Positions 1-7,758 of a stretch of DNA of 47,328 nt are shown in pieces. Below the pieces are notes generated by a model. That model was given only the letters and a program-made list of their open reading frames with translations. It was not told where the DNA came from and made no database searches. The DNA is from Bacteroidia bacterium (GTDB lineage Bacteria > Bacteroidota > Bacteroidia > Bacteroidales > Azobacteroidaceae), in assembly GCA_025999115.1 (NCBI GenBank), contig BNWW01000009.1:1-47328 (forward strand), given 5' to 3'. Both the position numbers and the translations under genes were made by a program. The first letter of the stretch is position 1. The number at the start of each line of letters is the position of its first letter.

Positions 1-2
1 GG

Positions 3-185
3 TTTGTAATAACCGTTGCCATGTTGCTGCTGTTTGCAGCAGGTTCGCTTTATTTCACCGTTTCATCCATTTACCATATTGGCAAATCAAAGGGTGAGCA
101 AATACAGATAGAACAAATCCGGCGCATTGAATTTGACTTGCAGCAACAGGAAACGGACAGTATTAAACAATTAAAACGATTTTAG
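3..185 (+). CDS. traL: Conjugative transposon TraL-like protein, C-terminal part
   Basis: Only the last 60 codons are in the window; the frame is open from base 3 to the TAG at 183-185. It has a hydrophobic segment (about residues 1-20 of the fragment) followed by the sequence TVSSIYHIGKSKGEQ and a charged, Gln-rich tail. This layout, one membrane span then a short charged tail, placed directly before traM, matches the small TraL protein of Bacteroides conjugative transposons, thought to sit in the inner-membrane part of the mating apparatus. The TraM start codon follows the stop by 1 nt, so the genes are surely co-transcribed. The identification rests on position and on the tail motif; a short TraK end is the less likely alternative. 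Confidence 0.7.
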   Translation, partial: FVITVAMLLLFAAGSLYFTVSSIYHIGKSKGEQIQIEQIRRIEFDLQQQETDSIKQLKRF

Positions 186-186
186 C

Positions 187-1461
187 ATGAATGAAAATGA
201 AAGTAACGAAAAGAAAACAGACGGAGCCGAAAAAAAGGAACTGACTCCGCAGCAAATTCAGAAACGGAAGAAGATGCTGGTTTACCCGCTATTCTTCCTC
301 GTTTTTGCAGGGGCGATGTGGCTTATCTTCGCTCCGTCGGGAAAAAAGGAAGCGGAACAGGCGGACGGTTTTAATCCGGATATTCCACTTCCGGTAGAGA
401 ACGGAATTACCGCTAACAAACGGGATGCCTACGAGCAGGAAGTCCAAAAAAACAGGGAACTGGACAAGATGCGTTCCTTGCAGGATTTTTCTTCGATGTT
501 TGAAGGAACGGAACAGGCGGAAATGGAAAAACAGCCGGAACGGACAACGGCCTCGCCCATCGAGTCATCGGCAAGCGCCTACCGGGATGTGAACAATCAA
601 TTGGGGCATTGGTACGATGAACCTGCCACGGAAATGGACGAACAGTCGCAGCTTGCGCTTGAATTTCGCATTCAGGAACTGGAACGCAAGCAGGAAGAGG
701 AGAACGAAAGGAAAAATTCGGTGGACGAACAGTTGGCAATGGTGGAAAAATCCTATCAGATAGCCGCCAAATATATGCCCGTCGGACAGCCGCAGGCCGA
801 TGTTTCCACCACTCCTGCTGAAATGGCACCAGGGAAAAAAGCGGTTGCACAACCGGTGTCGCAAGTACAACACAATGTAGTGTCGCTGCTTTCCGCCCCG
901 ATGGATGATTCCGTATTTGTCGCCCAATACAGCAAGCCCCGCAACCTCGGATTTAATACAGTGGCAGGCAGTGAAACGGTAATGGCCAAAAATAGCATCA
1001 GGGCATGTGTCTATAAAACGGCGACCATTACCGACGGGCAGGAAATCCAGCTTCGTACATTGGAGGCGATTGAGGCGGGCGGTTACCGGATACCGGCAAA
1101 TGCGGTTATCAGCGGAACTGCCAAAATCGGCGGCGAACGGCTTGATATTGTTATCACTTCCATCCAGTATGCCGGTAATATTATTCCGGTTGAACTGCTG
1201 GCCTATGACATGGACGGGATGCGGGGCATCTCCGTTCCGGGGTCGGAAGAACTGAACGCCGCCAAAGAAATGGCGGCAAACATGGGGTCGTCGGCAGGGA
1301 CAAGCATCTCCATTTCCGACAATGCAGGCTCGCAGCTTGCCGCCGACCTCGGCAAAGGCCTGATACAGGGCGCATCGCAATACCTGAACCGTAAATTCCG
1401 GACGGTCAAGGTAACGCTTAAAGCGAATTACCGGGTATTGCTTTTACCGCCGTTGCAGTAA
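187..1461 (+). CDS. traM: Conjugative transposon protein TraM (VirB10-like)
   Basis: This 424-residue protein has a charged cytoplasmic head, a single membrane span at about residues 30-50 and a long Gln/Glu-rich periplasmic linker (about 60-200). The globular C-terminal domain (about 270-424) contains IRACVYKTATITDGQEIQLR and ends in a VTLKANYRVLLLPP strand. This is the layout of TraM in CTnDOT-type elements, where it plays the role of VirB10: spanning the periplasm and linking the inner-membrane and outer-membrane parts of the type IV secretion channel. Length is in the usual range for the family. The start lies 1 nt after traL, and traN, traO and traQ follow on the same strand, so it belongs to the transfer operon. 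No sign of damage. Confidence 0.93.
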   Translation: MNENESNEKKTDGAEKKELTPQQIQKRKKMLVYPLFFLVFAGAMWLIFAPSGKKEAEQADGFNPDIPLPVENGITANKRDAYEQEVQKNRELDKMRSLQDFSSMFEGTEQAEMEKQPERTTASPIESSASAYRDVNNQLGHWYDEPATEMDEQSQLALEFRIQELERKQEEENERKNSVDEQLAMVEKSYQIAAKYMPVGQPQADVSTTPAEMAPGKKAVAQPVSQVQHNVVSLLSAPMDDSVFVAQYSKPRNLGFNTVAGSETVMAKNSIRACVYKTATITDGQEIQLRTLEAIEAGGYRIPANAVISGTAKIGGERLDIVITSIQYAGNIIPVELLAYDMDGMRGISVPGSEELNAAKEMAANMGSSAGTSISISDNAGSQLAADLGKGLIQGASQYLNRKFRTVKVTLKANYRVLLLPPLQ

Positions 1462-1508
1462 AAAAATCACTAAAAAATCTTTTTATAAACATTTAAAACA
1501 ATTTCAAA

Positions 1509-2438
1509 ATGAAACAGTTTCTTTTAATGCTTGCCATCGTTGCAAGCCTGTTTACAACCGTTTCCGCGCAGGAAACACCCACTACGGGGGATTTATTCGA
1601 GGGGCTGACACGTCCGCTTACTTTCAACCGGATGATACCGCCTTACGCTTTGGAAGTAACGTTTTCAAAGACTGTGCACATTATTTTTCCGGCGGCTATC
1701 CGCTACGTCGATTTGGGGTCGATAGACCTGCTTGCGGCAAAAGCGGATGGCGTGGAAAATGTACTCCGGGTAAAAGCTTCCACGCAAGGCTTTAAAAAAG
1801 AAAGCAACCTTTCGGTCATTACCGATGACGGCAGCTACTTTACCTTTAATGTGAAATATGCAGACGAGCCTGTCAAGTTATCTGTGGAAATGGCTGATTT
1901 CCTGCACAGTGGGAATGTGATAAATAAACCGGGGCATGAAATACCCGTGTTCCTGACCGAACTGGGAAGCGAGCCGCCCATGCTTGTCAAACTGATAATG
2001 CAGTCTATTTACAAAAGCAACAGGCAAAAGATAAAGCACATCGGGAGCCGGAAGTTTGCCATACAATACCTGCTGAAAGGGATTTATACCCACAATGATT
2101 TATTTTTCTTCCACGTGCAACTGAAAAACACTTCCACCGTTTCCTTTGATGTGGATTATGTGACTTTTAAGGTTGTGGATAAGAAAATTGCCAAGCGGAC
2201 AAGTATTCAGGAACAAATCATCCATCCGCTTCGGGCATACAACAACATGACCGTAGTTGAAGGAAACAAAGACGAAAGGATGATCTTCACGCTGCCGAAA
2301 TTTACGCTGCCGGATGACAAGCAACTGATTGTTGAGTTAAGCGAAAAGGACGGCGGGCGCAACCAAACTTTTATGGTGGAAAATGCCGACCTGATTCGTG
2401 CAGAAGTGATTAACAACCTGGAAGTAAAAATAAAATGA
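1509..2438 (+). CDS. traN: Conjugative transposon protein TraN (VirB9-like)
   Basis: This 309-residue protein has a clear N-terminal signal peptide (MKQFLLMLAIVASLFTTVSA, cleavage after AQ likely). The mature part has the TraN features: an early TFSKTVHIIFPAAIRYVDLG motif and a beta-rich body with FDVDYVTFKVVDKKIAKRT near residue 215. TraN proteins of Bacteroides elements (DUF4138 family) are periplasmic or outer-membrane-associated components that pair with TraM, comparable to VirB9. The traN stop overlaps the traO start (ATGA at 2435-2438), a typical translational coupling. A 47-nt gap separates it from traM. It appears intact. Confidence 0.92.
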   Translation: MKQFLLMLAIVASLFTTVSAQETPTTGDLFEGLTRPLTFNRMIPPYALEVTFSKTVHIIFPAAIRYVDLGSIDLLAAKADGVENVLRVKASTQGFKKESNLSVITDDGSYFTFNVKYADEPVKLSVEMADFLHSGNVINKPGHEIPVFLTELGSEPPMLVKLIMQSIYKSNRQKIKHIGSRKFAIQYLLKGIYTHNDLFFFHVQLKNTSTVSFDVDYVTFKVVDKKIAKRTSIQEQIIHPLRAYNNMTVVEGNKDERMIFTLPKFTLPDDKQLIVELSEKDGGRNQTFMVENADLIRAEVINNLEVKIK

Positions 2439-3019
2439 AAGCAACATCTGTTTTATTAACACTTGCGATATGCTTTGCCCTTGCGGGTGAAGCATACGCA
2501 CAGCGCAGTTTGCCGGGTATGCGGGGCATACAGCTAACAGGCGGCATGGTGGACGGCTTTTATAATTCCGGTAATCACAATGAATCAGGATATTATTTCG
2601 GGGCTGCGATGGCGACTTATGCCAATTATTCCAACAAGTGGGTATTGGGTGCGGAGTATATGCAAAAGTATTATCCGTACAGGGATACGCGGATTCCGCT
2701 ATCCCAATTCACAGGCGAAGGGGGCTATTATTACAATTTCCTTTCGGATGCCAACAAGATTTTTTTCTTTTACCTGGGCGGCTCGGCGCTTGCCGGATAT
2801 GAAACAAGCAACCGGGGAGAGAAGATACTCTTTGACGGCTCTACGCTCAACGCTAAGGATGCCTTTGTCTATGGTGGTGCAATCTCATTGGAATTGGAAA
2901 CCTGCCTCACAGACCGCCTTATATTGCTTCTGACGGGGCGGGAACGTTTCCTTTGGGGAACATCAACCGGACGTTTCCATACACAGTTCGGCATCGGATT
3001 TAGATATATAATTAATTAA
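2435..3019 (+). CDS. traO: Conjugative transposon protein TraO
   Basis: This 194-residue protein has a signal peptide ending at AYAQ (about residue 23). The remainder is rich in Gly, Tyr and aromatic alternation (GGYYYNFLSDANKIFFFYLG), and ends in the aromatic strand FGIGFRYIIN, as in outer-membrane beta-barrel proteins. Together with its place right after traN this fits TraO of Bacteroides conjugative transposons, a small barrel-like component of the mating pore. The start overlaps the end of traN by four bases. The traP primase gene that follows traO in CTnDOT is absent; traQ comes next after 7 nt. Confidence 0.88.
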   Translation: MKATSVLLTLAICFALAGEAYAQRSLPGMRGIQLTGGMVDGFYNSGNHNESGYYFGAAMATYANYSNKWVLGAEYMQKYYPYRDTRIPLSQFTGEGGYYYNFLSDANKIFFFYLGGSALAGYETSNRGEKILFDGSTLNAKDAFVYGGAISLELETCLTDRLILLLTGRERFLWGTSTGRFHTQFGIGFRYIIN

Positions 3020-3026
3020 AAAACAA

Positions 3027-3452
3027 ATGAATATGAAAAAGACATTATCATACTTCTTATATACGATGCTCATAGCGTGCATCGTCTGTGCCTGTAGTGA
3101 CGAGCTTAGTATTAATCAAGTGTATTCTTTTGATTTGCTCACTATGCCTGTACCTAAAAAAATCATGCAAAACGAAACGGTGGAAATCCGTTGCGAACTT
3201 GTGCAGGAAGGCGAGTACAGCGAGGCGCAACACTTTATCCGCTACTTTCAAAACACTGGAAAAGGCGAATTAAGGTTGGATGGAACGGTTTTTCTGCCTA
3301 ATGACCTTTATCCGCTCACAAAAACGGTGTTCCGGTTGTACTATACTTCGTTATGTTCAGAGCAACAAACGATTAGTGTATATATTGAGGATGGGTTTGG
3401 GCAAGTGATAGAAAAAACGTTCAGTTTTCAGAATGACAAGCCGGAAGAATAA
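3027..3452 (+). CDS. traQ: Conjugative transposon protein TraQ (DUF3872-like)
   Basis: This 141-residue protein has a short hydrophobic leader ending in a Cys (IVCAC followed by SDE), which suggests a lipoprotein. The mature domain has an immunoglobulin-like beta pattern: PVPKKIMQNETVEIRCEL, then FIRYFQNTGKGELRLDG, then YPLTKTVFRLYYT. This is the pattern of TraQ (DUF3872) in Bacteroides conjugative transposons. The start could be the first ATG (3027) or the in-frame ATG two codons later. It is the last gene of the tra operon: a strong hairpin terminator begins 32 nt after its stop. The exact role in mating is unknown. Confidence 0.87.
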   Translation: MNMKKTLSYFLYTMLIACIVCACSDELSINQVYSFDLLTMPVPKKIMQNETVEIRCELVQEGEYSEAQHFIRYFQNTGKGELRLDGTVFLPNDLYPLTKTVFRLYYTSLCSEQQTISVYIEDGFGQVIEKTFSFQNDKPEE

Positions 3453-3483
3453 AAAGATTAACAGTAATTTTTCCCTTTCCACT

Positions 3484-3520
3484 AAGAACCTGCCGAATTT
3501 TGGCGGGTTCTTATTTTTTT
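3484..3520 (+). terminator. Intrinsic terminator ending the tra operon
   Basis: An 11-bp stem (AAGAACCTGCC at 3484-3494 with GGCGGGTTCTT at 3502-3512, one G-U pair) with a 7-nt loop is followed by TTATTTTTTT. It lies just after traQ. The stop codon of the convergent gene at 3511 lies inside the right arm, so the hairpin may end transcription from both sides. Confidence 0.88.
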
Positions 3521-3957
3521 ACAGCTTCCCTTGTTTTCCGGGCACAGGCTTCATCCAATCCGGTAAAAGTATCATGAGCGATGCCGGTAAGTTCCTCCAA
3601 CTGATTATTAAAATCACTTTCCATGTCAATATCACTATGAAATTGGAGGCAGGCGCGGGCCGGATACTTTACGGACAAAATATATACGTAACCATCACGC
3701 ACAGCTATATCAATATAGCCGGAACCGGCAGCAATATAAACCACTTGTTCAAAGGGCATCCGGTATCTTGAAACGGTTGGGTGGACATCGTAAATCAAAG
3801 GGTTCCGCCTTTGAAAGTATATCGCATCATCGTCCAATACAACAGAATGAAGTTTCATTACAGGCAAGAGTTTTTCTAAAAGAATTTTCTTGCTGACGGC
3901 AGGCAATCCTTGCAAATAAACAGTGGAGACGGTTCTTTTATTAGCATTCATATTCAT
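3511..3957 (-). CDS. Hypothetical protein of the conjugative element
   Basis: This 148-residue protein has no signal peptide and no motif I recognise. The middle region (YRMPFEQVVYIAAGSGYIDI, then VRDGYVYILSVKY) looks like an alternating beta-sheet with a Gly-rich turn; the C-terminus is charged. It starts with an ATG overlapping the stop of the upstream gene (ATGA at 3954-3957), so the two are translationally coupled and share the structured leader at 4259-4477. In Bacteroides elements, small genes downstream of traQ are often element-specific regulators or entry-exclusion factors, but nothing here shows such a function. Confidence 0.72.
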   Translation of the reverse strand: MNMNANKRTVSTVYLQGLPAVSKKILLEKLLPVMKLHSVVLDDDAIYFQRRNPLIYDVHPTVSRYRMPFEQVVYIAAGSGYIDIAVRDGYVYILSVKYPARACLQFHSDIDMESDFNNQLEELTGIAHDTFTGLDEACARKTREAVKK

Positions 3958-4214
3958 TTATATGGATGCTGATTTAATGCAGCAACACTACATTTTCTCA
4001 TAACATCGCGCAACTCTCTAAGGCGATGAATAAACAGGGCGCTGTCTTCATGCAAACATATTTTCGGAGTCAAGTCTGCAATTTGTAACTCAATCATTGT
4101 CTGTGCATAGTTGAAAGCCAATTCATCCAAAAAGTCAGCGTATCCATTTGGGGTAAAACCCTCAAGATTCAGCATATTGGCTAATGGCTCAAGATTAATA
4201 GCTGTTGTTTCCAT
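3954..4214 (-). CDS. Hypothetical small protein behind a structured RNA leader
   Basis: This 86-residue, mostly helical acidic protein (LANMLNLEGFTPNGYADF, later FIHRLRELRDVMRKC) has no signal peptide or membrane span. I do not recognise the family. It is the first gene after a roughly 260-nt leader with a clear Bacteroides-type promoter. The leader contains nested complementary segments and a terminator-like end, so its expression may be conditional. Just upstream of the start (4234-4253) another small hairpin, GTCGTT/AACGAC, may affect ribosome access. It is coupled by a 4-nt overlap to the 148-residue gene downstream. Confidence 0.68.
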   Translation of the reverse strand: METTAINLEPLANMLNLEGFTPNGYADFLDELAFNYAQTMIELQIADLTPKICLHEDSALFIHRLRELRDVMRKCSVAALNQHPYK

Positions 4215-4258
4215 AAAACGGTATTTATTTTTTGTCGTTAGCCCCCAAACGACTTATT

Positions 4259-4477
4259 TAAAAACGAAAAGCGTGGGACTTCACAACTATATTCGTCACT
4301 GAGGTCTTAGGAAACCTGATAAACCAAACAAGTATGAAGTTGCCCACGCTATAAACGCAGGCATCAACTTCTTACTCTCGGTCTATCAATGAAAGTTCCT
4401 AAGTTTCAGTGACCAGAATAAAAGCTAACGCTTTTCTAAAATATTTTGAATCGGAACGCTATCCGATTAATAATTAC
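4259..4477 (-). ncRNA. Candidate structured RNA or attenuator leader with pseudoknot-like pairing
   Basis: On the minus strand this segment begins about 5 nt after a promoter -7 box. It holds: a 5' hairpin (4449-4455 with 4462-4468); a hairpin AAAAGC/GCTTTT (4420-4435); a broken helix made of GTCACTGA/TCAGTGAC (4295-4302 with 4406-4413), TTAGGAA/TTCCTAA (4307-4313 with 4396-4402) and TGATA/TATCA (4317-4321 with 4384-4388); and an inner hairpin GAAGTTG/CAACTTC (4336-4342 with 4365-4371). The strand 4335-4350 can also pair with 4270-4283 (8 bp plus 6 bp). That second pairing crosses the broken helix and is followed by a T-rich run (4269-4259). Both pairings of the same strand look like alternative folds of a switch, or a pseudoknotted small RNA with its own terminator. 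No known riboswitch class is recognised. Confidence 0.5.
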
Positions 4478-4481
4478 CTTG

Positions 4482-4513
4482 CAAATATAGTGACAATCGC
4501 CGGAATGTACAAA
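4482..4513 (-). promoter_or_regulatory. Bacteroides-type promoter for the structured RNA and two small genes
   Basis: Read on the minus strand, a TTTG box (4513-4510) and a TATATTTG box (4489-4482) are separated by 20 nt. This fits the Bacteroides consensus TTTG / TAnnTTTG. Transcription would start near 4477 and run left through the structured leader into the genes at 4214 and 3957. Confidence 0.7.
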
Positions 4514-4559
4514 TTTACATGGTTTACAATCTGATTTTCACTAATAAGACAGGAAAATC

Positions 4560-4940
4560 TTATTGATTGACGTAGGCAACATCAGTAGATAATGTTTTCC
4601 CCTCTGCCGTACTCTCTTTCAGGACTTTGTTTCCATCAAGGAGTTGAATTTTCATACTTCCGTTTTCCCCGTCTGTGGTAGAGCCTGTTGCACCTGCACC
4701 CATAGCCACTTTGTAAGAAATCTCTTTCGTCCAACTGTTTACTGAAAGGTCGGAATAATCTTGCATTTCCCCTGTACCGTTATTGATTATCACTGATTGG
4801 ATAACAAGATTGGCTGACCCTGTGATTTTTACGGTAACTGTTCTTGTTTCTGATAAATCCGGTTCATTGCTGTCATCGCCACAAGAATTAAGAGAAACAA
4901 TTAAGAATGAACACAATGCGAAAAACATACACTTTCTCAT
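4560..4940 (-). CDS. Putative lipoprotein of unknown function
   Basis: This 126-residue protein has a classic lipoprotein leader: MRKCMFFALCSFLIVSLNSC, with the lipobox LNSC followed by GDDSNEPDL. The acidic stretch right after the Cys is of the kind often seen in exported surface lipoproteins of Bacteroidota. The rest is beta-rich (TVTVKITGSANLVIQ, SWTKEISYKVAMGAG) and may form one Ig-like domain, with a late KIQLLDGNKVLKES strand. No catalytic motif is visible. It is a single-gene unit between the structured RNA and the pcfJ operon, with a possible operator at its promoter (4989-5014). A role in surface exclusion would be only a guess. Confidence 0.75.
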   Translation of the reverse strand: MRKCMFFALCSFLIVSLNSCGDDSNEPDLSETRTVTVKITGSANLVIQSVIINNGTGEMQDYSDLSVNSWTKEISYKVAMGAGATGSTTDGENGSMKIQLLDGNKVLKESTAEGKTLSTDVAYVNQ

Positions 4941-4988
4941 GAGTTTGTTATTTTAAATTAATGTGTTGATTATCAAACACATTTTTGT

Positions 4989-5014
4989 CAAAGGTAATCA
5001 ATTAAATTACCTTT
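4989..5014 (-). promoter_or_regulatory. Promoter -7 box overlapped by a palindrome (possible operator)
   Basis: On the minus strand TACCTTTG (4996-4989) matches the TAnnTTTG box and lies 49 nt before the lipoprotein start. A perfect 9-bp inverted repeat, AAAGGTAAT (4990-4998) and ATTACCTTT (5006-5014) with a 7-nt spacer, covers this box. That is a good position for a repressor site. A matching TTTG at the -33 distance is not evident. Confidence 0.4.
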
Positions 5015-5056
5015 CTACGGTTTTTTGCTTCTTTTTTGTCCGCCGGTGGCTCACTG

Positions 5057-5086
5057 AAAAAAGAAGCAGGCGGAATTAACCGCCTG
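5057..5086 (-). terminator. Intrinsic terminator of the pcfJ operon
   Basis: A perfect 7-bp stem, CAGGCGG (5067-5073) and CCGCCTG (5080-5086), with an AATTAA loop, is followed on the minus strand by CTTCTTTTTT. It begins 13 nt after the pcfJ stop. Confidence 0.85.
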
Positions 5087-5098
5087 TTGTGTGGCATT

Positions 5099-6370
5099 TT
5101 AGGCAGCCATCCTTTTTTTTCGTTTGAACAGCCGGATGTTCTTTTCTACAAGATTGATAATCTGCTCGTGGTATTCGGTGCTTGTATTGCATACACCCCT
5201 GCTTTGCAGTACTTTCAATCGGGACAACGATAATTCAACGGTTTCCATCCGTTTCCCGTCCACGCAAGCGGAAAGGATAAGGGAGTCGGATTTCAAATGA
5301 TAGTCGCTTGCAAACACACAATGATGCATTATATCCCCCTCTTTCATAATATCATCTACGCTTTCAAGTGTCCGCACCTCAATAAGTCCGTCCGAAAAAA
5401 TGATGCCGAAATATTTTGATTTCATTTCCTTGAAACGGTTTTCGTCTTCCAATGCCTTTTGCCTTGCTTGTTCCCTGCGTTCCTGTTCTATCCGTTCCTT
5501 TTTCTTCTTGACATATTTGTCGTGTCCGGCTGTTAAATCATCGGGACACACATATTTTGCATTATGCAGGTCTTTCCCGAAAAAACGCAATAAATCAATA
5601 TAATCCCGCCATATCGAGGCATCTTTAATTTTATAGTTGTTTCGGATACAGATTTTTATGGATGCCCAATAGCTATTTATATGATGGAAATTCCCTGCAA
5701 AAAATCTCAAAAGGTTTATTTCCCCTGCTTTCAACAATGTTTCCGCCCTGTTGTCCGCCAACAGGGAATAAAATAAATCAAATGGCGTAATGTCATGGCA
5801 TTGTCCCTTGTACCCGCTTCGTTTGATTTCGGGTATCAGGCGTTGGCGCGGATAAATTGAGGCAGGGATGAGATTGTACAGAGGCTTTTCGGAGCGTATT
5901 TCAAACGTCGATGAAAAACTCCATGTATCGGCAAAATACCCCATCGGCCTTAACCGTGCCAGTGTAACATATTTTCCATTGGGCGCTATCCACCGTTGCA
6001 CCACTTCCGAATGGAAGTAATGCGCTTTTTCGCCTGCTTTGGCATAATACTGAATGTAGAAGAAACGCAAAACTTGAAAACCTCCGCAAGCGGTAACGAT
6101 GCAGAAATATTCGCTCTGCTTGAATACCCGTTGCCTTGTGCCGGTAACCAGTAATTTAGCGCCACAGCGGGGACAGGTACATTGTTCCCCTGTGGTGGTG
6201 TCAATCCACGTATGACCGCATTCCATGCAGGATATAACGCCTTTTTTCGTTCTTCTTCCAATATGTGCAATACAGTTCATATATGCCCATTTTACTTGCG
6301 TTTCGGATATGGACGGCAGTTTTTTACTTAATTCAAAAACCTGTTTCTGAAATTTATTTTTCGGTTTCAT
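5099..6370 (-). CDS. pcfJ: PcfJ-like protein
   Basis: This 423-residue protein has an N-terminal zinc-ribbon-like region (CMECGHTW, then CTCPRCGAKLL) at about residues 48-75. A central domain follows, then a Lys/Glu/Arg-rich coiled coil near 285-315, and a C-terminal PcfJ-type region with the MHHCVFASDYHLKSDSLIL motif. PcfJ-like proteins are named after a gene of the enterococcal pCF10 conjugation locus and are common in Bacteroidota conjugative elements beside a PcfK-like gene; their biochemical role is not established. Here pcfK lies directly upstream (1 nt between stop and start), supporting both calls. It is the last gene of a leftward operon of accessory genes ending at the terminator at 5057-5086. 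Confidence 0.88.
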   Translation of the reverse strand: MKPKNKFQKQVFELSKKLPSISETQVKWAYMNCIAHIGRRTKKGVISCMECGHTWIDTTTGEQCTCPRCGAKLLVTGTRQRVFKQSEYFCIVTACGGFQVLRFFYIQYYAKAGEKAHYFHSEVVQRWIAPNGKYVTLARLRPMGYFADTWSFSSTFEIRSEKPLYNLIPASIYPRQRLIPEIKRSGYKGQCHDITPFDLFYSLLADNRAETLLKAGEINLLRFFAGNFHHINSYWASIKICIRNNYKIKDASIWRDYIDLLRFFGKDLHNAKYVCPDDLTAGHDKYVKKKKERIEQERREQARQKALEDENRFKEMKSKYFGIIFSDGLIEVRTLESVDDIMKEGDIMHHCVFASDYHLKSDSLILSACVDGKRMETVELSLSRLKVLQSRGVCNTSTEYHEQIINLVEKNIRLFKRKKRMAA

Positions 6371-6371
6371 C

Positions 6372-6782
6372 TTAAAACAGTCTTAATTGGTTGATTCCTG
6401 CGGCTTGTTTTGTTTTCGGTTTGCTTAGAGGTTGTTTCATTTTATAATAACACTCGTCCTGCACCCTTTGTATAGCCTCTTTACGCGCCTGTGACTTTTC
6501 TTCTGCGCTAAGTTTTACGGTATGATTGACGACTACGTTGCAATCAATAGGTTTGCCTGTATCAATGCCGTCTTCATCAAAGTAATGTACCGCCATCGAA
6601 AAGATTTCATCGTCTGCGAATCCGTTGCAACCGCTTTCTTGAACGGTATTAAGAATATAGGTTATGCAGTCGGCTATATTCTTGTCCGGTTTTCTGAATG
6701 AAACGGCAAATAGTGTATCGTCCATAGCTCGCTGTACCAAATAGGATTGGATTGTCTGTTTAAAATGGATTGTTGTTTTCAT
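6372..6782 (-). CDS. pcfK: PcfK-like protein
   Basis: This 136-residue protein starts MKTTIHFKQTIQSYL and has the PcfK features: the CITYILNTVQESGCNGF segment, then DDEIFSMAVHYFDED, and a basic C-terminal tail (KMKQPLSKPKTKQAAG) likely to contact nucleic acid. It is the usual partner of PcfJ in Bacteroidota mobile elements and ends 1 nt before pcfJ. No membrane span or signal peptide is present. The conserved pairing suggests that the two act together during transfer or maintenance, but the mechanism is unknown. Confidence 0.87.
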   Translation of the reverse strand: MKTTIHFKQTIQSYLVQRAMDDTLFAVSFRKPDKNIADCITYILNTVQESGCNGFADDEIFSMAVHYFDEDGIDTGKPIDCNVVVNHTVKLSAEEKSQARKEAIQRVQDECYYKMKQPLSKPKTKQAAGINQLRLF

Positions 6783-6795
6783 ATTGCTTTGTTTT

Positions 6796-7086
6796 TTATA
6801 TTTTTACAATGTGTATGTTGATGTATTTTTTGTTGCTTGTTGATTTTAGAATGGATGCGTCTTTTTCTCCCTCATCCAAAGTTTTGAAAAAATTTGCGTT
6901 GATATAGTGCATTTTCTCACTGCTGTATTTCCGAACAACAGCATCACTTCCACAATACTTATATATCTCAAAATAAGCACCTTTAACCACCACATCCGTA
7001 TAAACTACGGCATATTTACACGCCTTGTCAATTCCTTGAAACAATTCAGCGGTGTTCTCTTTAAATTCTTTATCCCTGTAACTCAT
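6796..7086 (-). CDS. Hypothetical small protein
   Basis: I chose the ATG at 7086 (MSYRDKEFKENTAELF) over the upstream ATG at 7146: the longer version would overlap the preceding gene, while the chosen start lies 10 nt after its stop. The 96-residue product is soluble with a mixed alpha/beta pattern (YAVVYTDVVVKGAYFEIY). No known family is recognised. It sits in the leftward accessory operon just before pcfK. Confidence 0.65.
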   Translation of the reverse strand: MSYRDKEFKENTAELFQGIDKACKYAVVYTDVVVKGAYFEIYKYCGSDAVVRKYSSEKMHYINANFFKTLDEGEKDASILKSTSNKKYINIHIVKI

Positions 7087-7096
7087 AACTTTATGT

Positions 7097-7495
7097 TTAT
7101 TTAATTTCCGTACCAAACATTTTGTTAAACATCTCGACAAGCTCACCTCTTTTCAATGTGTCCCAATAAATTGAGGCAACGTGATACGGGTCAATATGCC
7201 CAATCTGAAAACCCATATCGGATTTGGTTAGCCGTTTTTCTTCCTGTATCTGCTTTAGCGTGGCAGGAAATAGCTTGTTAAAACGTTTCTTCTGCAACCA
7301 TTTATCACGTTTTTCCCTGCACTCCTCCAAAGTCGAGGCAACTGTTGAAAACAAATTGCCGTTTGTATGGCGATAATCATATTGATAAAAAAGTGTATTT
7401 GTATGGTGTACAGGTCGGAATGTCGTATAATTTTCTGTACCTGTCGCACAAACGGAACATCCGTTTTGATTGATTGAATTTTCTGTATTTGTCAT
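7097..7495 (-). CDS. DUF3873-like protein
   Basis: The 132-residue product has the features I associate with DUF3873 proteins of Bacteroides elements: a short N-terminus with a Cys-containing CSVCATGTENYTTF segment, then TLFYQYDYRHTNGNLFSTVA and a CREKRDKWLQ helix. The C-terminal third is an additional helical region. Function is unknown. The spaced Cys residues (CSVC) could bind a metal, but only one pair is present. It is preceded by three small genes and followed by pcfK/pcfJ, so it is part of the accessory operon. Confidence 0.75.
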   Translation of the reverse strand: MTNTENSINQNGCSVCATGTENYTTFRPVHHTNTLFYQYDYRHTNGNLFSTVASTLEECREKRDKWLQKKRFNKLFPATLKQIQEEKRLTKSDMGFQIGHIDPYHVASIYWDTLKRGELVEMFNKMFGTEIK

Positions 7496-7516
7496 AATAT
7501 TTGATATTTAGTATGT

Positions 7517-7702
7517 TTATTTTACTGAAGAATAGGGTTTAAAATGCTCTGGAAAAGCAATCTCCAATTTTGCCTGATTGCCTGTTGAGCCTTTTTTGTA
7601 AGCATCCCTGATAGCTGATTCAAAACTGCCCATAAACTGCTTTCCGTGACCATCTAAATTGAAATAAAAATTATTGTCTTCTTTTATACTCTTTGTTTCC
7701 AT
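7517..7702 (-). CDS. Hypothetical 61-residue protein
   Basis: A short soluble protein (METKSIKEDNNFYFNLDG...) with a helical middle, SFESAIRDAYKKGSTG, and no recognised motif. It starts with an ATG 56 nt after the end of the 39-residue gene and lies 21 nt before the DUF3873-like gene. Position inside the operon and normal codon use support it as a gene; the function is unknown. Confidence 0.6.
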   Translation of the reverse strand: METKSIKEDNNFYFNLDGHGKQFMGSFESAIRDAYKKGSTGNQAKLEIAFPEHFKPYSSVK

Positions 7703-7758
7703 GATTTTTGTTTGTTGTGGGGGCAGGGTGTATGCCTGCCCCCTTGTTTATACTCCTG

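Noticed and set aside
413..1409. Several long minus-strand frames opposite traM
   Set aside because: They are mirror frames of a well-supported gene, with Arg/Pro/Cys-rich translations typical of such shadows.
3433..3771. Plus-strand frame after traQ
   Set aside because: It runs through the tra terminator and is antisense to the 148-residue gene.
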